Source: Spirosoma pollinicola
GTDB taxonomy: Bacteria; Bacteroidota; Bacteroidia; Cytophagales; Spirosomataceae
Direction: 5' to 3'
DNA: 64,000 nucleotides
NCBI RefSeq assembly: GCF_002831565.1
Contig: NZ_CP025096.1
Span: forward strand, 6,563,014 to 6,627,013
Positions 1-9,102 of the stretch are shown here, piece by piece. The notes below the pieces were generated by a model that saw nothing but the letters and a program-made list of their open reading frames with translations, was not told where the DNA came from and ran no database searches. Made by a program: the position numbers and the translations under genes. Position 1 is the first letter of the stretch; the number at the start of each line of letters is the position of its first letter.

Positions 1-1023
1 CTGAATACTCCGCTGCCTGGCGACCAGCAATAAAATACCAAAAGCAGAAATAGTAGCGACCGAATAAGCGAGTGAATAAAATACGATAGCTTGTTTGGTT
101 AGTGCGCCTAAAGCGGCCAGACCGATCAGCAAATAGCCAGCGTGTGAAATACTGGAATACGCCATCATACGCTTGAAGCTATTTTGATAGACCGCTGTGA
201 CATTGCCTACAAGGAGAGTAATGGCGGCAATGATAGCCAGGATAGTCCACCAAAATCCATACACGCCCACAAACGAAACCGATAATAGCCGGAATAGGGC
301 GGCAAAACCAGCCGTTTTAACAACGGTAGACATAAAAGCGGTGAAGATGGTAGGTGCTCCATCGTAAACGTCAGGCGTCCAGAAATGGAAAGGTGCTGCC
401 GACACTTTGAAGAGTAAGCCAATGAGCAACATCAATAAGCCCACATAAAGCAATAACGAAAGCCCCTGCGAATGGGCTGAATAGGCACCAATACCACCTA
501 ATGTAAACGAACCAGTGGCGCCATACAGGAGTGCCATGCCAAACAGCATAATACCGGTTGTGAAAGCTCCCATCAGAAAATACTTCAGCGCGGCTTCGTT
601 CGAGCGTAGGTTTCGTTTGTCACTACCGGTTAGCACATACATGGCAACAGATAGAATTTCAACTCCAACGAACAGCATGATCAGGTTTTCGTAACTGACC
701 ATCATAATAGCCCCTACCAGTGAAAAGAGGATAATGGCGTAATATTCAGCTGGTTGAGATTCTTCATTTTCCAGTAAACTGCCCGACAAGGCAACAACAA
801 GAAAAGCAGACAGTAGTATAATAGCGGTAAACACCATGCCGAGGTTATTTGTCCGCAACATATCATTGAAATACAGATATGTTTTATTCCAGTCGAGAAA
901 GTTGACTGCCAGTGTGATAAGCAAAAACAGTAGGGTTGCAGGCAGCAGAATTGCTTTTGACTTCAGGAAGCCAAGGAACAGCAGTGCTATGCCAAAAACC
1001 GATAACAGAACAATTGGAAACAT
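1..1023 (-). CDS. nuoN: NADH-quinone oxidoreductase subunit N (partial, 3' end outside window)
   Basis: Membrane subunit of complex I, one of the three antiporter-like proton-pumping subunits (NuoL, M, N). The frame is open for 341 codons from an ATG at 1023 to the window edge, so the C-terminus is missing. The translation is a run of hydrophobic helices with the family segments around LFVGVEILS, FKVSAAPFHFWTPDVY and MMAYSSISHAGY, the last two being the conserved lysine- and histidine-containing proton-channel helices. It lies 73 bp downstream of nuoM on the same strand, completing the usual K-L-M-N order. Identification is firm; only the end is unseen. Confidence 0.95.
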   Translation of the reverse strand, partial: MFPIVLLSVFGIALLFLGFLKSKAILLPATLLFLLITLAVNFLDWNKTYLYFNDMLRTNNLGMVFTAIILLSAFLVVALSGSLLENEESQPAEYYAIILFSLVGAIMMVSYENLIMLFVGVEILSVAMYVLTGSDKRNLRSNEAALKYFLMGAFTTGIMLFGMALLYGATGSFTLGGIGAYSAHSQGLSLLLYVGLLMLLIGLLFKVSAAPFHFWTPDVYDGAPTIFTAFMSTVVKTAGFAALFRLLSVSFVGVYGFWWTILAIIAAITLLVGNVTAVYQNSFKRMMAYSSISHAGYLLIGLAALGALTKQAIVFYSLAYSVATISAFGILLLVARQRSIQ

Positions 1024-1096
1024 AGGTCTATAGTTTACGGTAGTCGGTTGTCAGTTTTGGGAATAATACCCCAAGAGCCATAAACCGAAAACTTTT

Positions 1097-2575
1097 TTAT
1101 TTCATTGATACCGCCGTCGTGCCGATGTACTTCATCAGGTTAGCCACAGCAGGTTCGGTTACTTTTAGGAATGTATGTGGGTAAATGCCTATCCAGAAGA
1201 CCAGCACAATCAACGGGATAAATACCCAGCTTTCAGAGGTGGTCAGGTCAGCGAATGATTCAGTACGGGACGAGGTAGGACCGAACATACTTTTCTGGAA
1301 CATACGAAGCATGTATACGGCACCAAAAATAATGGTAAACCCAGCCGCCAGACCCAGATAATGATTGTAGGTAAAGACTCCATGCAACAATAAAAACTCA
1401 CCGATGAACCCATTCGTAAGCGGTAATGCTACACTTCCTAACAGTATAATCAGGAAATAGACGGTCAGTTTAGGTGTTGATTGAGTAATACCACCGAGTT
1501 GGTCGAGCTGGCGGGTATTTGTGCGCGAGAAGATAATGTCGGCAACAAAAAACAAGCCTACTACATTGATACCATGCGCGAGCATTTGCACCAGTGCGCC
1601 CTGCATCCCGGTTTCTGTTTGGGAGAAAACGCCAGCAGCCATCAGGCCAACGTGTGAGAACGACGAGTAAGCAATCAGCCGTTTCATGTCGCGCTGACGA
1701 ATGGCAATGATCGCTCCGTATATAATACCGATAACAGCTAAAATGATGGCGGTTTTCCCCCAGGTTTCTACGCCAAGCGGTACAATGGGAAGAATAAAGC
1801 GAATCAGGCCGTAAACCCCCATTTTGAGCATGATACCCGCCAATAGCATGGTGGCAGGGGTTGGCGCTTCGACATAGGTATCGGGTTGCCAGGTGTGAAA
1901 CGGGAACACCGGCATCTTGATCGCGAAGGCGATGAAGAAGGCCCAGAAAACCCAGTTCTGCGCTTCGGGAGTAAGCTTGAGCTTGTAAAAATCAGCGATA
2001 GCCGATGAGTGGGTGGCCACGTCTGTTGCAGGTGTCTGGAAATAAAGATAGACCAGCGCTAACAACATGAACAGACTGCCAAAGATGGTATAAACGAAGA
2101 ATTTAAACGTAACCGGAATCCGGTTTTCGCCACCCCACATAGCAGCCAGGAAGTAAATCGGGATCAGTGCCGCTTCGAAGAAGAAGTAAAACAGAAAACC
2201 ATCGCGGGCCGTAAAAACGCCCATTAGTGCCGCCTGCATAAACAGCATTAGGGCATAGAATGTGGCAGGTTGTTTATAGGTTCGATTAAAGGTCGATAAA
2301 ACGATAAACGGCACCAGCAGCCCTGTCAGCAGTACCAGCAGAACACTGATACCGTCGATACCTGCGCTCAACCGGATACCCAATGAACTGATCCAGGGAT
2401 AATCGAAGCCAAATTGCGAAGTGGCATCGGGGGTAAAGACAAAAAAAGCATAACCAGCCAGCGCAAGCTCGACCAGTGCGGCTACCAAAGCGATCTGTTT
2501 TATCCGCTCTCCCCCAATAAGAAAAATCAGGGTGGCCGCTACGGCAGGGTAAAGAATAAGAAAAAGAGTAAGCAT
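1097..2575 (-). CDS. nuoM: NADH-quinone oxidoreductase subunit M
   Basis: Complex I membrane subunit of 492 residues, the normal length for NuoM, with about 14 hydrophobic segments. Family hallmarks are the glutamate-bearing helix near FYFFFEAALIPIYFL (about residue 130), the KMPVFPFHTWQPDTYVEAPT channel segment (about residue 220) and the SSFSHVG motif after RLIAY (about residue 305). It couples quinone reduction to proton pumping as part of the membrane arm. It sits 55 bp after nuoL and 73 bp before nuoN on the same strand, so it is most likely co-transcribed from the nuoK promoter. Confidence 0.97.
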   Translation of the reverse strand: MLTLFLILYPAVAATLIFLIGGERIKQIALVAALVELALAGYAFFVFTPDATSQFGFDYPWISSLGIRLSAGIDGISVLLVLLTGLLVPFIVLSTFNRTYKQPATFYALMLFMQAALMGVFTARDGFLFYFFFEAALIPIYFLAAMWGGENRIPVTFKFFVYTIFGSLFMLLALVYLYFQTPATDVATHSSAIADFYKLKLTPEAQNWVFWAFFIAFAIKMPVFPFHTWQPDTYVEAPTPATMLLAGIMLKMGVYGLIRFILPIVPLGVETWGKTAIILAVIGIIYGAIIAIRQRDMKRLIAYSSFSHVGLMAAGVFSQTETGMQGALVQMLAHGINVVGLFFVADIIFSRTNTRQLDQLGGITQSTPKLTVYFLIILLGSVALPLTNGFIGEFLLLHGVFTYNHYLGLAAGFTIIFGAVYMLRMFQKSMFGPTSSRTESFADLTTSESWVFIPLIVLVFWIGIYPHTFLKVTEPAVANLMKYIGTTAVSMK

Positions 2576-2630
2576 ATTATCGATTTACGATATACGATGG
2601 ACGAATGACGATTACGCGCCAACGTTATGA

Positions 2631-4541
2631 TTATAACCGAATGAAGAACCGTAGGGCAAAAATGACGACGATACTCACGACCATTGCCAGAACATAAAAG
2701 CCAATTGAGCCGCTTTGCAATAACCGCAACTGCGCCGAACTTTTCTGCACAAGCCAGGCTACGCCATTGACAACACCATCGACAAGCCCTTCGCCGAAAC
2801 TATAGAGCGTGTCACCCAACCCACGGATTGGCCGAATAATGATGGTTTCATACAGTTCGTCAACATAATATTTGTTGTAGATCACCTGCTCAGGTAGTGA
2901 ACGTTCGCTCGATTCAGGAGCCGGTATAGCCTGACGGCTAATGTACATGATATAGGCAATAACAAGTGCCAGCAAAGCAACACCTGCCGAAACAGCCATC
3001 AATATGTATTCTGTACTATGCTCAACGGTCGATTCGGCAAAAGCTTCGGGACTTATCAGCCTTGACCCTTCGAAGATGGGGGCCATAAAATGACTCAGCC
3101 AGCCACCACCCGGCAGATTCAATCCGCCACCGATAGCCGACAACACAGCCAAAACGATTAGAGGAAGAGTCATGGATATAGGGGACTCGTGCAGATGGTG
3201 CCTTTGTTCTTCCGTTCCCCGGAACTCGCCAAAGAACGTCAGAAACAGCAACCGGAACATATAGAAAGACGTTAGACCGGAACCCAGAACGCCTAATGCC
3301 CAAAGCAGTTTATTGTGCTCAAATACGTGAGCCAGAATTTCATCTTTCGAGAAGAACCCGGCAAAGGGTGGTAAACCCGAAATAGCTACCGTTCCAATTA
3401 GAAAGGTAATAAATGTGATGGGCAATGATTTCCGCAAACCACCCATCTTCCGAATATCCTGTTCGTCGGACATGGCGTGAATAACGCTACCAGCCCCCAG
3501 GAATAGAAGGGCTTTGAAAAAGGCGTGCGTAATAACGTGGAACATACCCGCCGTGTAAGCCGTTGCGCTCAGGCCAAGAAACATGTAGCCTAATTGTGAA
3601 ACGGTAGAGTAGGCAAGTACTTTCTTGATGTCGTTTTGAAGTAGCCCGATTGAAGCCGCCAGCAGTGCCGTTACAATAGCAATACCGCCAACGATTTCGA
3701 GCGTGAGCGGAGAGAGCGTGTAAAGGACGTTCGACCGAACAACCATATAAATACCCGCCGTTACCATGGTCGCTGCGTGGATCAGGGCTGATACGGGGGT
3801 TGGACCAGCCATAGCATCAGGCAACCACGTATAGAGCGGAACCTGTGCTGATTTACCCATAGCGCCAACAAACAGCAGCAGCGTAATGGCTAGTACTGTT
3901 TTATCACCTATCGCTAAACTCGTAGCCTGTTTAAAAATGTCGATGTACTCAACCGTGCCGAACGTGTTGATGAGCATGAATATGCCCAGCAAAAAGCCCA
4001 AATCCCCAATACGGTTCATGACGAAGGCTTTTCGGGCGGCATTGTTGTAGCTGATGTTCTTGTTCCAGAAGCCGATGAGCAGATACGAACAAAGCCCTAC
4101 ACCCTCCCAGCCAATGAACATGATGACGTAGTTTGACCCCATCACCAGCAACAGCATAAAGAAAATAAAGAGGTTCAGGAATGACATAAACTTGCCAAAT
4201 CCTTCGTCGTGGCTCATGTAGCCAATGCTGTACAGGTGAATCAGCGAGCCGACGCCCGTTACAACGAGCAGCATCAACAAGGATAGCTGATCGATCTGGA
4301 ACGAGAAGTTGATGTGTAAATCGCCGACACTGATCCAGTCAAAGAGCGTAGCAACTATAGGTTGAGAGTCGCTGGCGAAGGAGCTGAACAGATAAATAGA
4401 CAGCAGAAAGGACGCCAGCACAGCCGCTGTTGAGATCACTCCGGCCAGACCTTTCGGTATCTGACGAAAGCCGAGGCCATTGATAAGAAAGCCAAGTAAC
4501 GGAAAGAGCGGAATTAACGCACAGAGTAATTCTATTTTCAT
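2631..4541 (-). CDS. nuoL: NADH-quinone oxidoreductase subunit L
   Basis: Largest antiporter-like subunit of complex I, 636 residues. The N-terminal part contains the conserved glutamate helix FIGWEGVGLCSYLLIGFW (about residue 145), then KSAQVPLYTWLPDAMAGPTP (about residue 230) and the AYSTVSQLGYM segment (about residue 315). The C-terminal third (from about residue 500) diverges and ends in a hydrophobic helix, matching the lateral helix and anchoring helix that only NuoL carries. The start follows an 84-bp gap after nuoK that holds a short inverted repeat. Function and membrane location are well established for the family. Confidence 0.97.
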   Translation of the reverse strand: MKIELLCALIPLFPLLGFLINGLGFRQIPKGLAGVISTAAVLASFLLSIYLFSSFASDSQPIVATLFDWISVGDLHINFSFQIDQLSLLMLLVVTGVGSLIHLYSIGYMSHDEGFGKFMSFLNLFIFFMLLLVMGSNYVIMFIGWEGVGLCSYLLIGFWNKNISYNNAARKAFVMNRIGDLGFLLGIFMLINTFGTVEYIDIFKQATSLAIGDKTVLAITLLLFVGAMGKSAQVPLYTWLPDAMAGPTPVSALIHAATMVTAGIYMVVRSNVLYTLSPLTLEIVGGIAIVTALLAASIGLLQNDIKKVLAYSTVSQLGYMFLGLSATAYTAGMFHVITHAFFKALLFLGAGSVIHAMSDEQDIRKMGGLRKSLPITFITFLIGTVAISGLPPFAGFFSKDEILAHVFEHNKLLWALGVLGSGLTSFYMFRLLFLTFFGEFRGTEEQRHHLHESPISMTLPLIVLAVLSAIGGGLNLPGGGWLSHFMAPIFEGSRLISPEAFAESTVEHSTEYILMAVSAGVALLALVIAYIMYISRQAIPAPESSERSLPEQVIYNKYYVDELYETIIIRPIRGLGDTLYSFGEGLVDGVVNGVAWLVQKSSAQLRLLQSGSIGFYVLAMVVSIVVIFALRFFIRL

Positions 4542-4553
4542 TTTTTTAGTCGG

Positions 4554-4607
4554 TGAGTTGGTAAATCAGTAATTGGTTGGCACACGTTTTTCTGTTCTAC
4601 CAACTCA
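4554..4607. repeat. Short inverted repeat in the nuoK-nuoL gap
   Basis: Perfect 10-bp arms TGAGTTGGTA and TACCAACTCA separated by 34 bp, in the 84-bp gap between two co-directional complex I genes. It has no T-run, so it is more likely a processing or repeat hairpin than a terminator. Confidence 0.5.
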
Positions 4608-4625
4608 CTGATTTAGCGACCAATA

Positions 4626-4970
4626 TTACCATTTCAATTTATTGAGCAATCCCACGTCGATAGAACGGGTATTGCGGTAAATCATGACAATAATGGCCAG
4701 ACCAACCGATACTTCGGCGGCAGCGACGGCCATAATAAAAAAGACGAATACCTGCCCCGCAGAGTCGGAACGGTACGACGAGAACGCAATTAGTAACAAA
4801 TTGACCGCATTGAGCATTAGCTCAACGGACATAAAGATAATAATTGCGTTGCGCCGGGTTAATACACCTATGATGCCGATAACGAAAAGCGCGGTACTGA
4901 GAATCAGGTAGTACGTAAGCGGTATTTGTTGAATGACTTCCGGAATGAGGACGTCCTGCGTGGGTTGCAT
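4626..4970 (-). CDS. nuoK: NADH-quinone oxidoreductase subunit K
   Basis: Small complex I membrane subunit, 114 residues with three hydrophobic helices, about the usual 100-110. It carries the conserved glutamates: one in FMSVELMLNAVNL (helix 2) and one in AAAEVSVGLAI (helix 3), which form part of the central proton path. It is the first gene of the K-L-M-N set seen here. Upstream the strand changes and no nuoJ follows, so nuoA-J must lie elsewhere or the cluster is split at this point. A TACCTTTG box 26 bp upstream suggests that it starts its own transcript. Confidence 0.95.
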   Translation of the reverse strand: MQPTQDVLIPEVIQQIPLTYYLILSTALFVIGIIGVLTRRNAIIIFMSVELMLNAVNLLLIAFSSYRSDSAGQVFVFFIMAVAAAEVSVGLAIIVMIYRNTRSIDVGLLNKLKW

Positions 4971-4996
4971 GGCTTGCCGGTTAATACAAAGTTCCG

Positions 4997-5004
4997 CAAA
5001 GGTA
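4997..5004 (-). promoter_or_regulatory. Candidate Bacteroidetes -7 box for nuoKLMN
   Basis: On the minus strand this reads TACCTTTG, matching the Bacteroidetes consensus TAnnTTTG. A TTTA at 5025-5028 lies 20 bp upstream, one base off the TTTG -33 element. It stands 26 bp before the nuoK start, which agrees with an operon start at nuoK. Confidence 0.5.
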
Positions 5005-5267
5005 AAGATTATTCGGAATTGGCGTAAATGTGTTTTTGCGTCTCCAAGCTGACTTGAGGTAAAACTACAGCAAAACTGTGTTCTTCCGCGAAGTTACTCG
5101 TATAGATTTTGCCAGATTGGGCTTTTAACGCGGGTAAACTATCGTTTTGCGGAGTTTCCTGTTTTTATATTCCGTAGTTCTACGCTAAAAATCGCTGCCT
5201 TTTCCGATCAATTTTGACCAAATAAGCTACTGACAGTCAAAAGATTACTATTTAATCAATTTAACAT

Positions 5268-6185
5268 ATGAAAACTTTCTTTATAGGCCTATGCATTCTT
5301 TTTCTGGCTGGTTGTAAAAAAAGTGATGATCCACTAAAAACAGTAAATGACATTACGTTAATGGCAAACCCACTCAGCGTGCCCATAAGTAGTTATGACG
5401 CAGGGCCTTACGTACTACAATCAGTGCTCGTTGGGAATTCTGTTTATTTTGGTAATTGGTCGAATACAGCGAAAACACAATTTTTTGTCCGCTATGATTT
5501 ATCGGCCAATTCCTTCTCATCAGCATTAACAAAATCGACTAATGTTTGTGGATGTGGGTATAGCAGTCATTTAATAAGTGATGGAACAAATATTTTTTAC
5601 ATCGCCAACGATGCCACAAAATATACAGCTTCGTCCAATACATGGTCGACTTTAACATACCCCACTACAGCAAAAGACAATGCCGGAGAGGCTGGGGTTG
5701 TGTATTACAACGGAAACATCTACTTCGTTGGAGGACGCACGCCAAGTACGCTTTTCAAGTACTATAATATCAGCCAAGACAAATGGTTTACATCGCCTAA
5801 CTACCTGTATCCGACCACCAGCAGCGAAATGGCCGCTTACAAAGACCGAATTTATGTACTGGGGGGACAAGGCGCCAAGAAGAAGATGGCTTATTATTCC
5901 ACCACAGCAAACACATGGACAGCGGTAAATGATGCGCCCGTTGAGATTTCCAGTAATGCCAATACTATTTTCTCAGCTATCCTGGGCGACTACTTGTATC
6001 TGCTGCAAGGCCAGTCTGTCTATATCTACGACATTGCCAACGATACATGGGCTGCTAATCCGATTATGCTTAGTGGGCTACCCAACTCTGCAAATCTGTT
6101 TTCGAATGGACAGAAGCTATACATTACAGGAAAAAATACGTCAAACATTCCCGTAGTGACGGAGCTGACCGTATCGACAAAATGA
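5268..6185 (+). CDS. Kelch-like beta-propeller lipoprotein
   Basis: A 305-residue exported protein. The N-terminus MKTFFIGLCILFLAGCKKSD is a lipoprotein signal with a lipobox ending in Cys16, so it is probably anchored in a membrane facing the periplasm or outside. The rest is a row of kelch-like blades: repeated YYNGNIYFVGG, YKDRIYVLGG and LGDYLYLLQG strands, each followed by a W-containing partner strand (TWSTL, KWFTS, TWTAV, TWAAN). Such propellers bind ligands or proteins; no catalytic residues are evident. Its base composition is more AT-rich than its neighbours, which may mean transfer. A degenerate copy of its last codons lies just downstream. Exact function unknown. Confidence 0.85.
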   Translation: MKTFFIGLCILFLAGCKKSDDPLKTVNDITLMANPLSVPISSYDAGPYVLQSVLVGNSVYFGNWSNTAKTQFFVRYDLSANSFSSALTKSTNVCGCGYSSHLISDGTNIFYIANDATKYTASSNTWSTLTYPTTAKDNAGEAGVVYYNGNIYFVGGRTPSTLFKYYNISQDKWFTSPNYLYPTTSSEMAAYKDRIYVLGGQGAKKKMAYYSTTANTWTAVNDAPVEISSNANTIFSAILGDYLYLLQGQSVYIYDIANDTWAANPIMLSGLPNSANLFSNGQKLYITGKNTSNIPVVTELTVSTK

Positions 6186-6204
6186 GTTGCAGGGGTTAAT
6201 AGAC

Positions 6205-6246
6205 AAAATTACGGCCGTGACAGAGTTAATCGTCTCGACTAAATAA
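6205..6246 (+). pseudogene. Relic copy of the lipoprotein C-terminus
   Basis: Starting about 20 bp after the lipoprotein stop, and in another frame, the codons read K-I-T-A-V-T-E-L-I-V-S-T-K-stop. This closely copies the real end V-V-T-E-L-T-V-S-T-K-stop while using different synonymous codons. It looks like the 3' end of a lost tandem paralogue. It is too short to be a gene. Confidence 0.5.
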
Positions 6247-6253
6247 ATGAAGA

Positions 6254-6294
6254 GGATACATACAGGATTAGAGCAAATAATCCTGTATGTATCC
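6254..6294. terminator. Bidirectional hairpin between convergent genes
   Basis: Perfect 17-bp inverted repeat (6254-6270 with 6278-6294, 7-nt loop). It lies between the plus-strand lipoprotein and the minus-strand exonuclease, as expected for a shared terminator, although no long T-run follows. Confidence 0.65.
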
Positions 6295-6304
6295 CTTCCC
6301 TACT

Positions 6305-7126
6305 TTAACGCTTTCCATTGCTGAACAGCCGTAACCGGATTTCGGTCAATCGTCGTTTCGTATCGAGCGGGAACTCTCCTTTTAGTATCCAATCATAGAA
6401 CGAAGGCTCTTTCTTTAACACATCGAGTACAGGTGTGCCTTTGTGCTTCCCGAAATTAAAGACTTCTTCGCCTTTTTCGTTCAGGATCATTCGCCCGGCG
6501 AGGTCAATGTTTTTATTCGCGGTCAGGCTGTGAAGCATGTCGATGTCATTCTCGAACACAACCTCCGTTCCACTGTCCGACTTAGCGACCATTCCCATGT
6601 ACCGTTGCACCTGTGCGTCAAGCACTTCGAGCGTAGCAATCGTATCGGCTTCAGCACCGTGAGCCCCAATCAGATCTTTTTTGCAGTAAAATTTGTACGC
6701 TGCCGAAAGATTACGTGGTTCCATCAAGTGAAAAATCCGCTGAGCATCTACTGATCGCCGGTTTTTCATGTCAAAATCCACATTGGCCCGTAAAAATTCT
6801 TCAACCAGGAGGGGTACATCGAACCGATTACTATTGAAACCGGCCAGATCGCAACCGTCCAGGAATTGAGCCAATGTCCGGGCAACCGCCTTAAATGGTG
6901 GTGCATCCTGAACATCGTCATCATAAATTCCGTGAATCAGGCTCGACTCCAGAGGAATAGGCATACCGGGGTGAACACGCTGATTTTTGATAACCACCTC
7001 GCCACCCGGCAACGCTTTAATAATGCAAATATCAATAATGCGGTCTTTTGCGATATTGATGCCAGTTGTTTCGAGATCGAAAAAGGCCAGCGGCTTTTTG
7101 AGTACAAGTTGATGCGTCATAACCAA
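6305..7126 (-). CDS. DnaQ-like 3'-5' exonuclease with C-terminal DUF3820-like domain
   Basis: A 273-residue DEDDh-type exonuclease. Visible catalytic motifs are FDLETTGIN (Asp and Glu, about residues 17-19), NSNRFDVPLL (third Asp, about residue 104) and HGAEADTIAT (His and last Asp, about residues 156-161). Such proteins remove nucleotides from 3' ends using two metal ions, either as a polymerase proofreading subunit or as a free repair or RNA-processing enzyme. After about residue 210 a second small domain, FNFGKHKGTPVLDVL, resembles DUF3820 proteins. An internal ATG at 7120 is an equally good start. A TACCTTTG box lies 23 bp upstream. Whether it serves DNA polymerase III cannot be told from sequence. 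Confidence 0.88.
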   Translation of the reverse strand: MVMTHQLVLKKPLAFFDLETTGINIAKDRIIDICIIKALPGGEVVIKNQRVHPGMPIPLESSLIHGIYDDDVQDAPPFKAVARTLAQFLDGCDLAGFNSNRFDVPLLVEEFLRANVDFDMKNRRSVDAQRIFHLMEPRNLSAAYKFYCKKDLIGAHGAEADTIATLEVLDAQVQRYMGMVAKSDSGTEVVFENDIDMLHSLTANKNIDLAGRMILNEKGEEVFNFGKHKGTPVLDVLKKEPSFYDWILKGEFPLDTKRRLTEIRLRLFSNGKR

Positions 7127-7149
7127 ACCGGTTTTTCAGGGTTTGACCA

Positions 7150-7157
7150 CAAAGGTA
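7150..7157 (-). promoter_or_regulatory. Candidate -7 box for the exonuclease gene
   Basis: Reads TACCTTTG on the minus strand, 23 bp before the first start codon of the exonuclease and 7 bp after the 3' end of the upstream reductase gene. No clear TTTG -33 partner was seen. Confidence 0.42.
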
Positions 7158-7164
7158 AACAGCT

Positions 7165-8745
7165 TTAGCTTTTTAGCAGTTCGTTAATCCATTTTATACC
7201 ATTCCGTACGGCGTCGACAGATGGCATTTTATTTTCCTGCATCAATTCCCGAATGGCAATAATATCCTGATCGCGTTTAAGTCCAGCCGCTGCTTTTATC
7301 TGACCGTCCTGAACGTATAGGGCTAAAAACGAGTCGCCTTCCTCTGGGTCGCCGTCATAAATTATATCATCTGTTTTAGTAGCGTGGCCAATATAATTAA
7401 TACGCTTCCCCTGCTGGTTGCTCCAGAAAAACGGCACCATCCGATAAGGCTCTTCTTTGCCTGCCATATTTAGCCCAGCCACATGTCCTTGTTGCCCGGC
7501 CACTTTCCAGTGTTCAATTCGCTGGGTTCCATCAGCCACCGGATAATGAGCGACATCACCAGCCGCATACAAGTCAGTAGCTATTTGCAGGTATTCATCG
7601 GTTTTCACACCCCCATCTTTCTCCAGCGAAACACCCTCCAAAAAATCTGTTTTGGGTTTCACACCCAGACCAAGCAACACAAAATCAGCGGGTAGTCGCT
7701 CGCCATTGTCGAGTAGAACGGCTGTAACATGGTCGTTGCCTTCCAATCGGTCGATCTTACGGCCCAAATGAAATTGAATGCCTTCTTTTTCGTGCCAGCC
7801 CTGTATGACACGTCCAATTTTTTCGCCCAGAATTTTCTCAAAAGGCACCTTCTCTAACCCAACCACATTAACTTCACTACCAAGCTTTCGCAGGCTCATG
7901 GCTCCTTCCAATCCAATAAACGAGCTTCCGATAATAACCACCCGTTTGCCTGCCTGCCCAAGTTCGCGCAATTTCTGGCTGTCGTGCAGGCTACGCAACA
8001 TATAAACTCCCATTAAGTTAGTCGCTAAATTGGGTAACGAATTGGGCGCACCACCAGGACAAATTAACGCTTTGTCGTAGTCCAGCGTTTCGCCGGAGGC
8101 TAATCCAATCTGTTTGGTTGCCGGGTTAAGGCTGGTTACGTGTTGGTTCGTGCGAACGTCGATGCCGTAATCTTTATAAAACTCATCGCTACGCAGCGAC
8201 ATCCATTCGTCGGGCGCTTTGCCTTGCAGGTAATCTTTGGAACAATTTGGCCGGTCGTAGGGTGCCTCTCTACTTTCTGTCAGCATCACGATCTTTCCCG
8301 TGAAGCCCCCCTCGCGCATTCCCTCTGCGGCAAATGCACCTGCACCCCCACTTCCGATAATTACGTAAGTTTCTGAGTTGGCTTCGTCCGGCGCCGACAA
8401 AGGGTTTTCTATACTTTCTTTGTTGGTAGTCAGGCGAACAAAAACCTGGTCGCCTTCTATACGCACCTCATGGGTAGGCAAGCCGTTCAAGGCAGGTGCT
8501 TCAAGTCGGTAGCCATTTCTGACATCGAAACAGGCATTATGCCAGGGGCAAACGAGCCGATGCCCATTCAACAATCCTTTGGCCAAAGGGCCATTATAAT
8601 GAGAACATTTTGGATGTAAGGCAAAGTATTGCCCATCTACGCGGGCCAGCAATACATCGGTGTCGTTAACGCGAACTTCTTTTAGTTCACCATCGGTCAG
8701 ATCATCGACGTGGCAAACGGCGGCTTCGGAATAATCAGCTATCAT
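7165..8745 (-). CDS. Rieske [2Fe-2S]-FAD/NAD(P)H oxidoreductase, AIF-like
   Basis: A 526-residue redox fusion. Residues about 5-105 are a Rieske domain with both cluster motifs: CSH in HPKCSHYNGPL (about residue 47) and CPWH in VCPWHNACFD (about residue 66). Residues about 127-430 are a pyridine-nucleotide-disulphide reductase fold: FAD-binding YVIIGSGGAGAFAAEG, a second Rossmann motif VVIIGSSFIGLEGAMSL, and LYAAGDVAHYP contacting FAD. The C-terminal 90 residues form a dimerisation-type domain. The arrangement matches AIFM3-like proteins and rubredoxin/ferredoxin reductase relatives, which move electrons from NAD(P)H. There is no signal peptide, so it is probably cytoplasmic. The electron acceptor is not apparent from the neighbours. 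Confidence 0.9.
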   Translation of the reverse strand: MIADYSEAAVCHVDDLTDGELKEVRVNDTDVLLARVDGQYFALHPKCSHYNGPLAKGLLNGHRLVCPWHNACFDVRNGYRLEAPALNGLPTHEVRIEGDQVFVRLTTNKESIENPLSAPDEANSETYVIIGSGGAGAFAAEGMREGGFTGKIVMLTESREAPYDRPNCSKDYLQGKAPDEWMSLRSDEFYKDYGIDVRTNQHVTSLNPATKQIGLASGETLDYDKALICPGGAPNSLPNLATNLMGVYMLRSLHDSQKLRELGQAGKRVVIIGSSFIGLEGAMSLRKLGSEVNVVGLEKVPFEKILGEKIGRVIQGWHEKEGIQFHLGRKIDRLEGNDHVTAVLLDNGERLPADFVLLGLGVKPKTDFLEGVSLEKDGGVKTDEYLQIATDLYAAGDVAHYPVADGTQRIEHWKVAGQQGHVAGLNMAGKEEPYRMVPFFWSNQQGKRINYIGHATKTDDIIYDGDPEEGDSFLALYVQDGQIKAAAGLKRDQDIIAIRELMQENKMPSVDAVRNGIKWINELLKS

Positions 8746-9102
8746 GAGCGGTTGAGTTTGTCCTATAAACTCACCAACTGGCTGATTTGATTTTTTTGGC
8801 AGTTACGACTACCTTATAACTAACTCATATACAGATATATAGTAACTTGTGAGCAACTATTTTCAACGATCATGTTCCAAAATAGACCCATTTATTGGCC
8901 ATACCTTATTTATGCCGCAGTTTATTCATTACCCTTTCCCTTGAGTGCTTTAGAAGCTATTTGAGTTTAAAAAGCATTTTTTTAGGCAAAAGCGATTTTT
9001 CAAACGATTTCTTTCATCTTTTTAATCTCTAGTTTACACTTAAGGACTTATTATTTTGGTTTTTATATATTTGTTGATTTTCACGCTTACCAGTGTAACT
9101 GA
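8746..9102. other. 357-bp divergent intergenic region
   Basis: AT-rich spacer between the minus-strand reductase and the plus-strand TonB-dependent receptor. No open frame of note. It must hold promoters for both directions; the only convincing box is TATATTTG at 9066-9073 for the receptor. Nothing else recognised. Confidence 0.6.
9066..9073 (+). promoter_or_regulatory. Candidate -7 box for the TonB-dependent receptor
   Basis: TATATTTG matches TAnnTTTG and lies 29 bp before the start codon. No TTTG -33 element at the preferred spacing was found, so the call rests on the -7 box alone. Confidence 0.42.
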
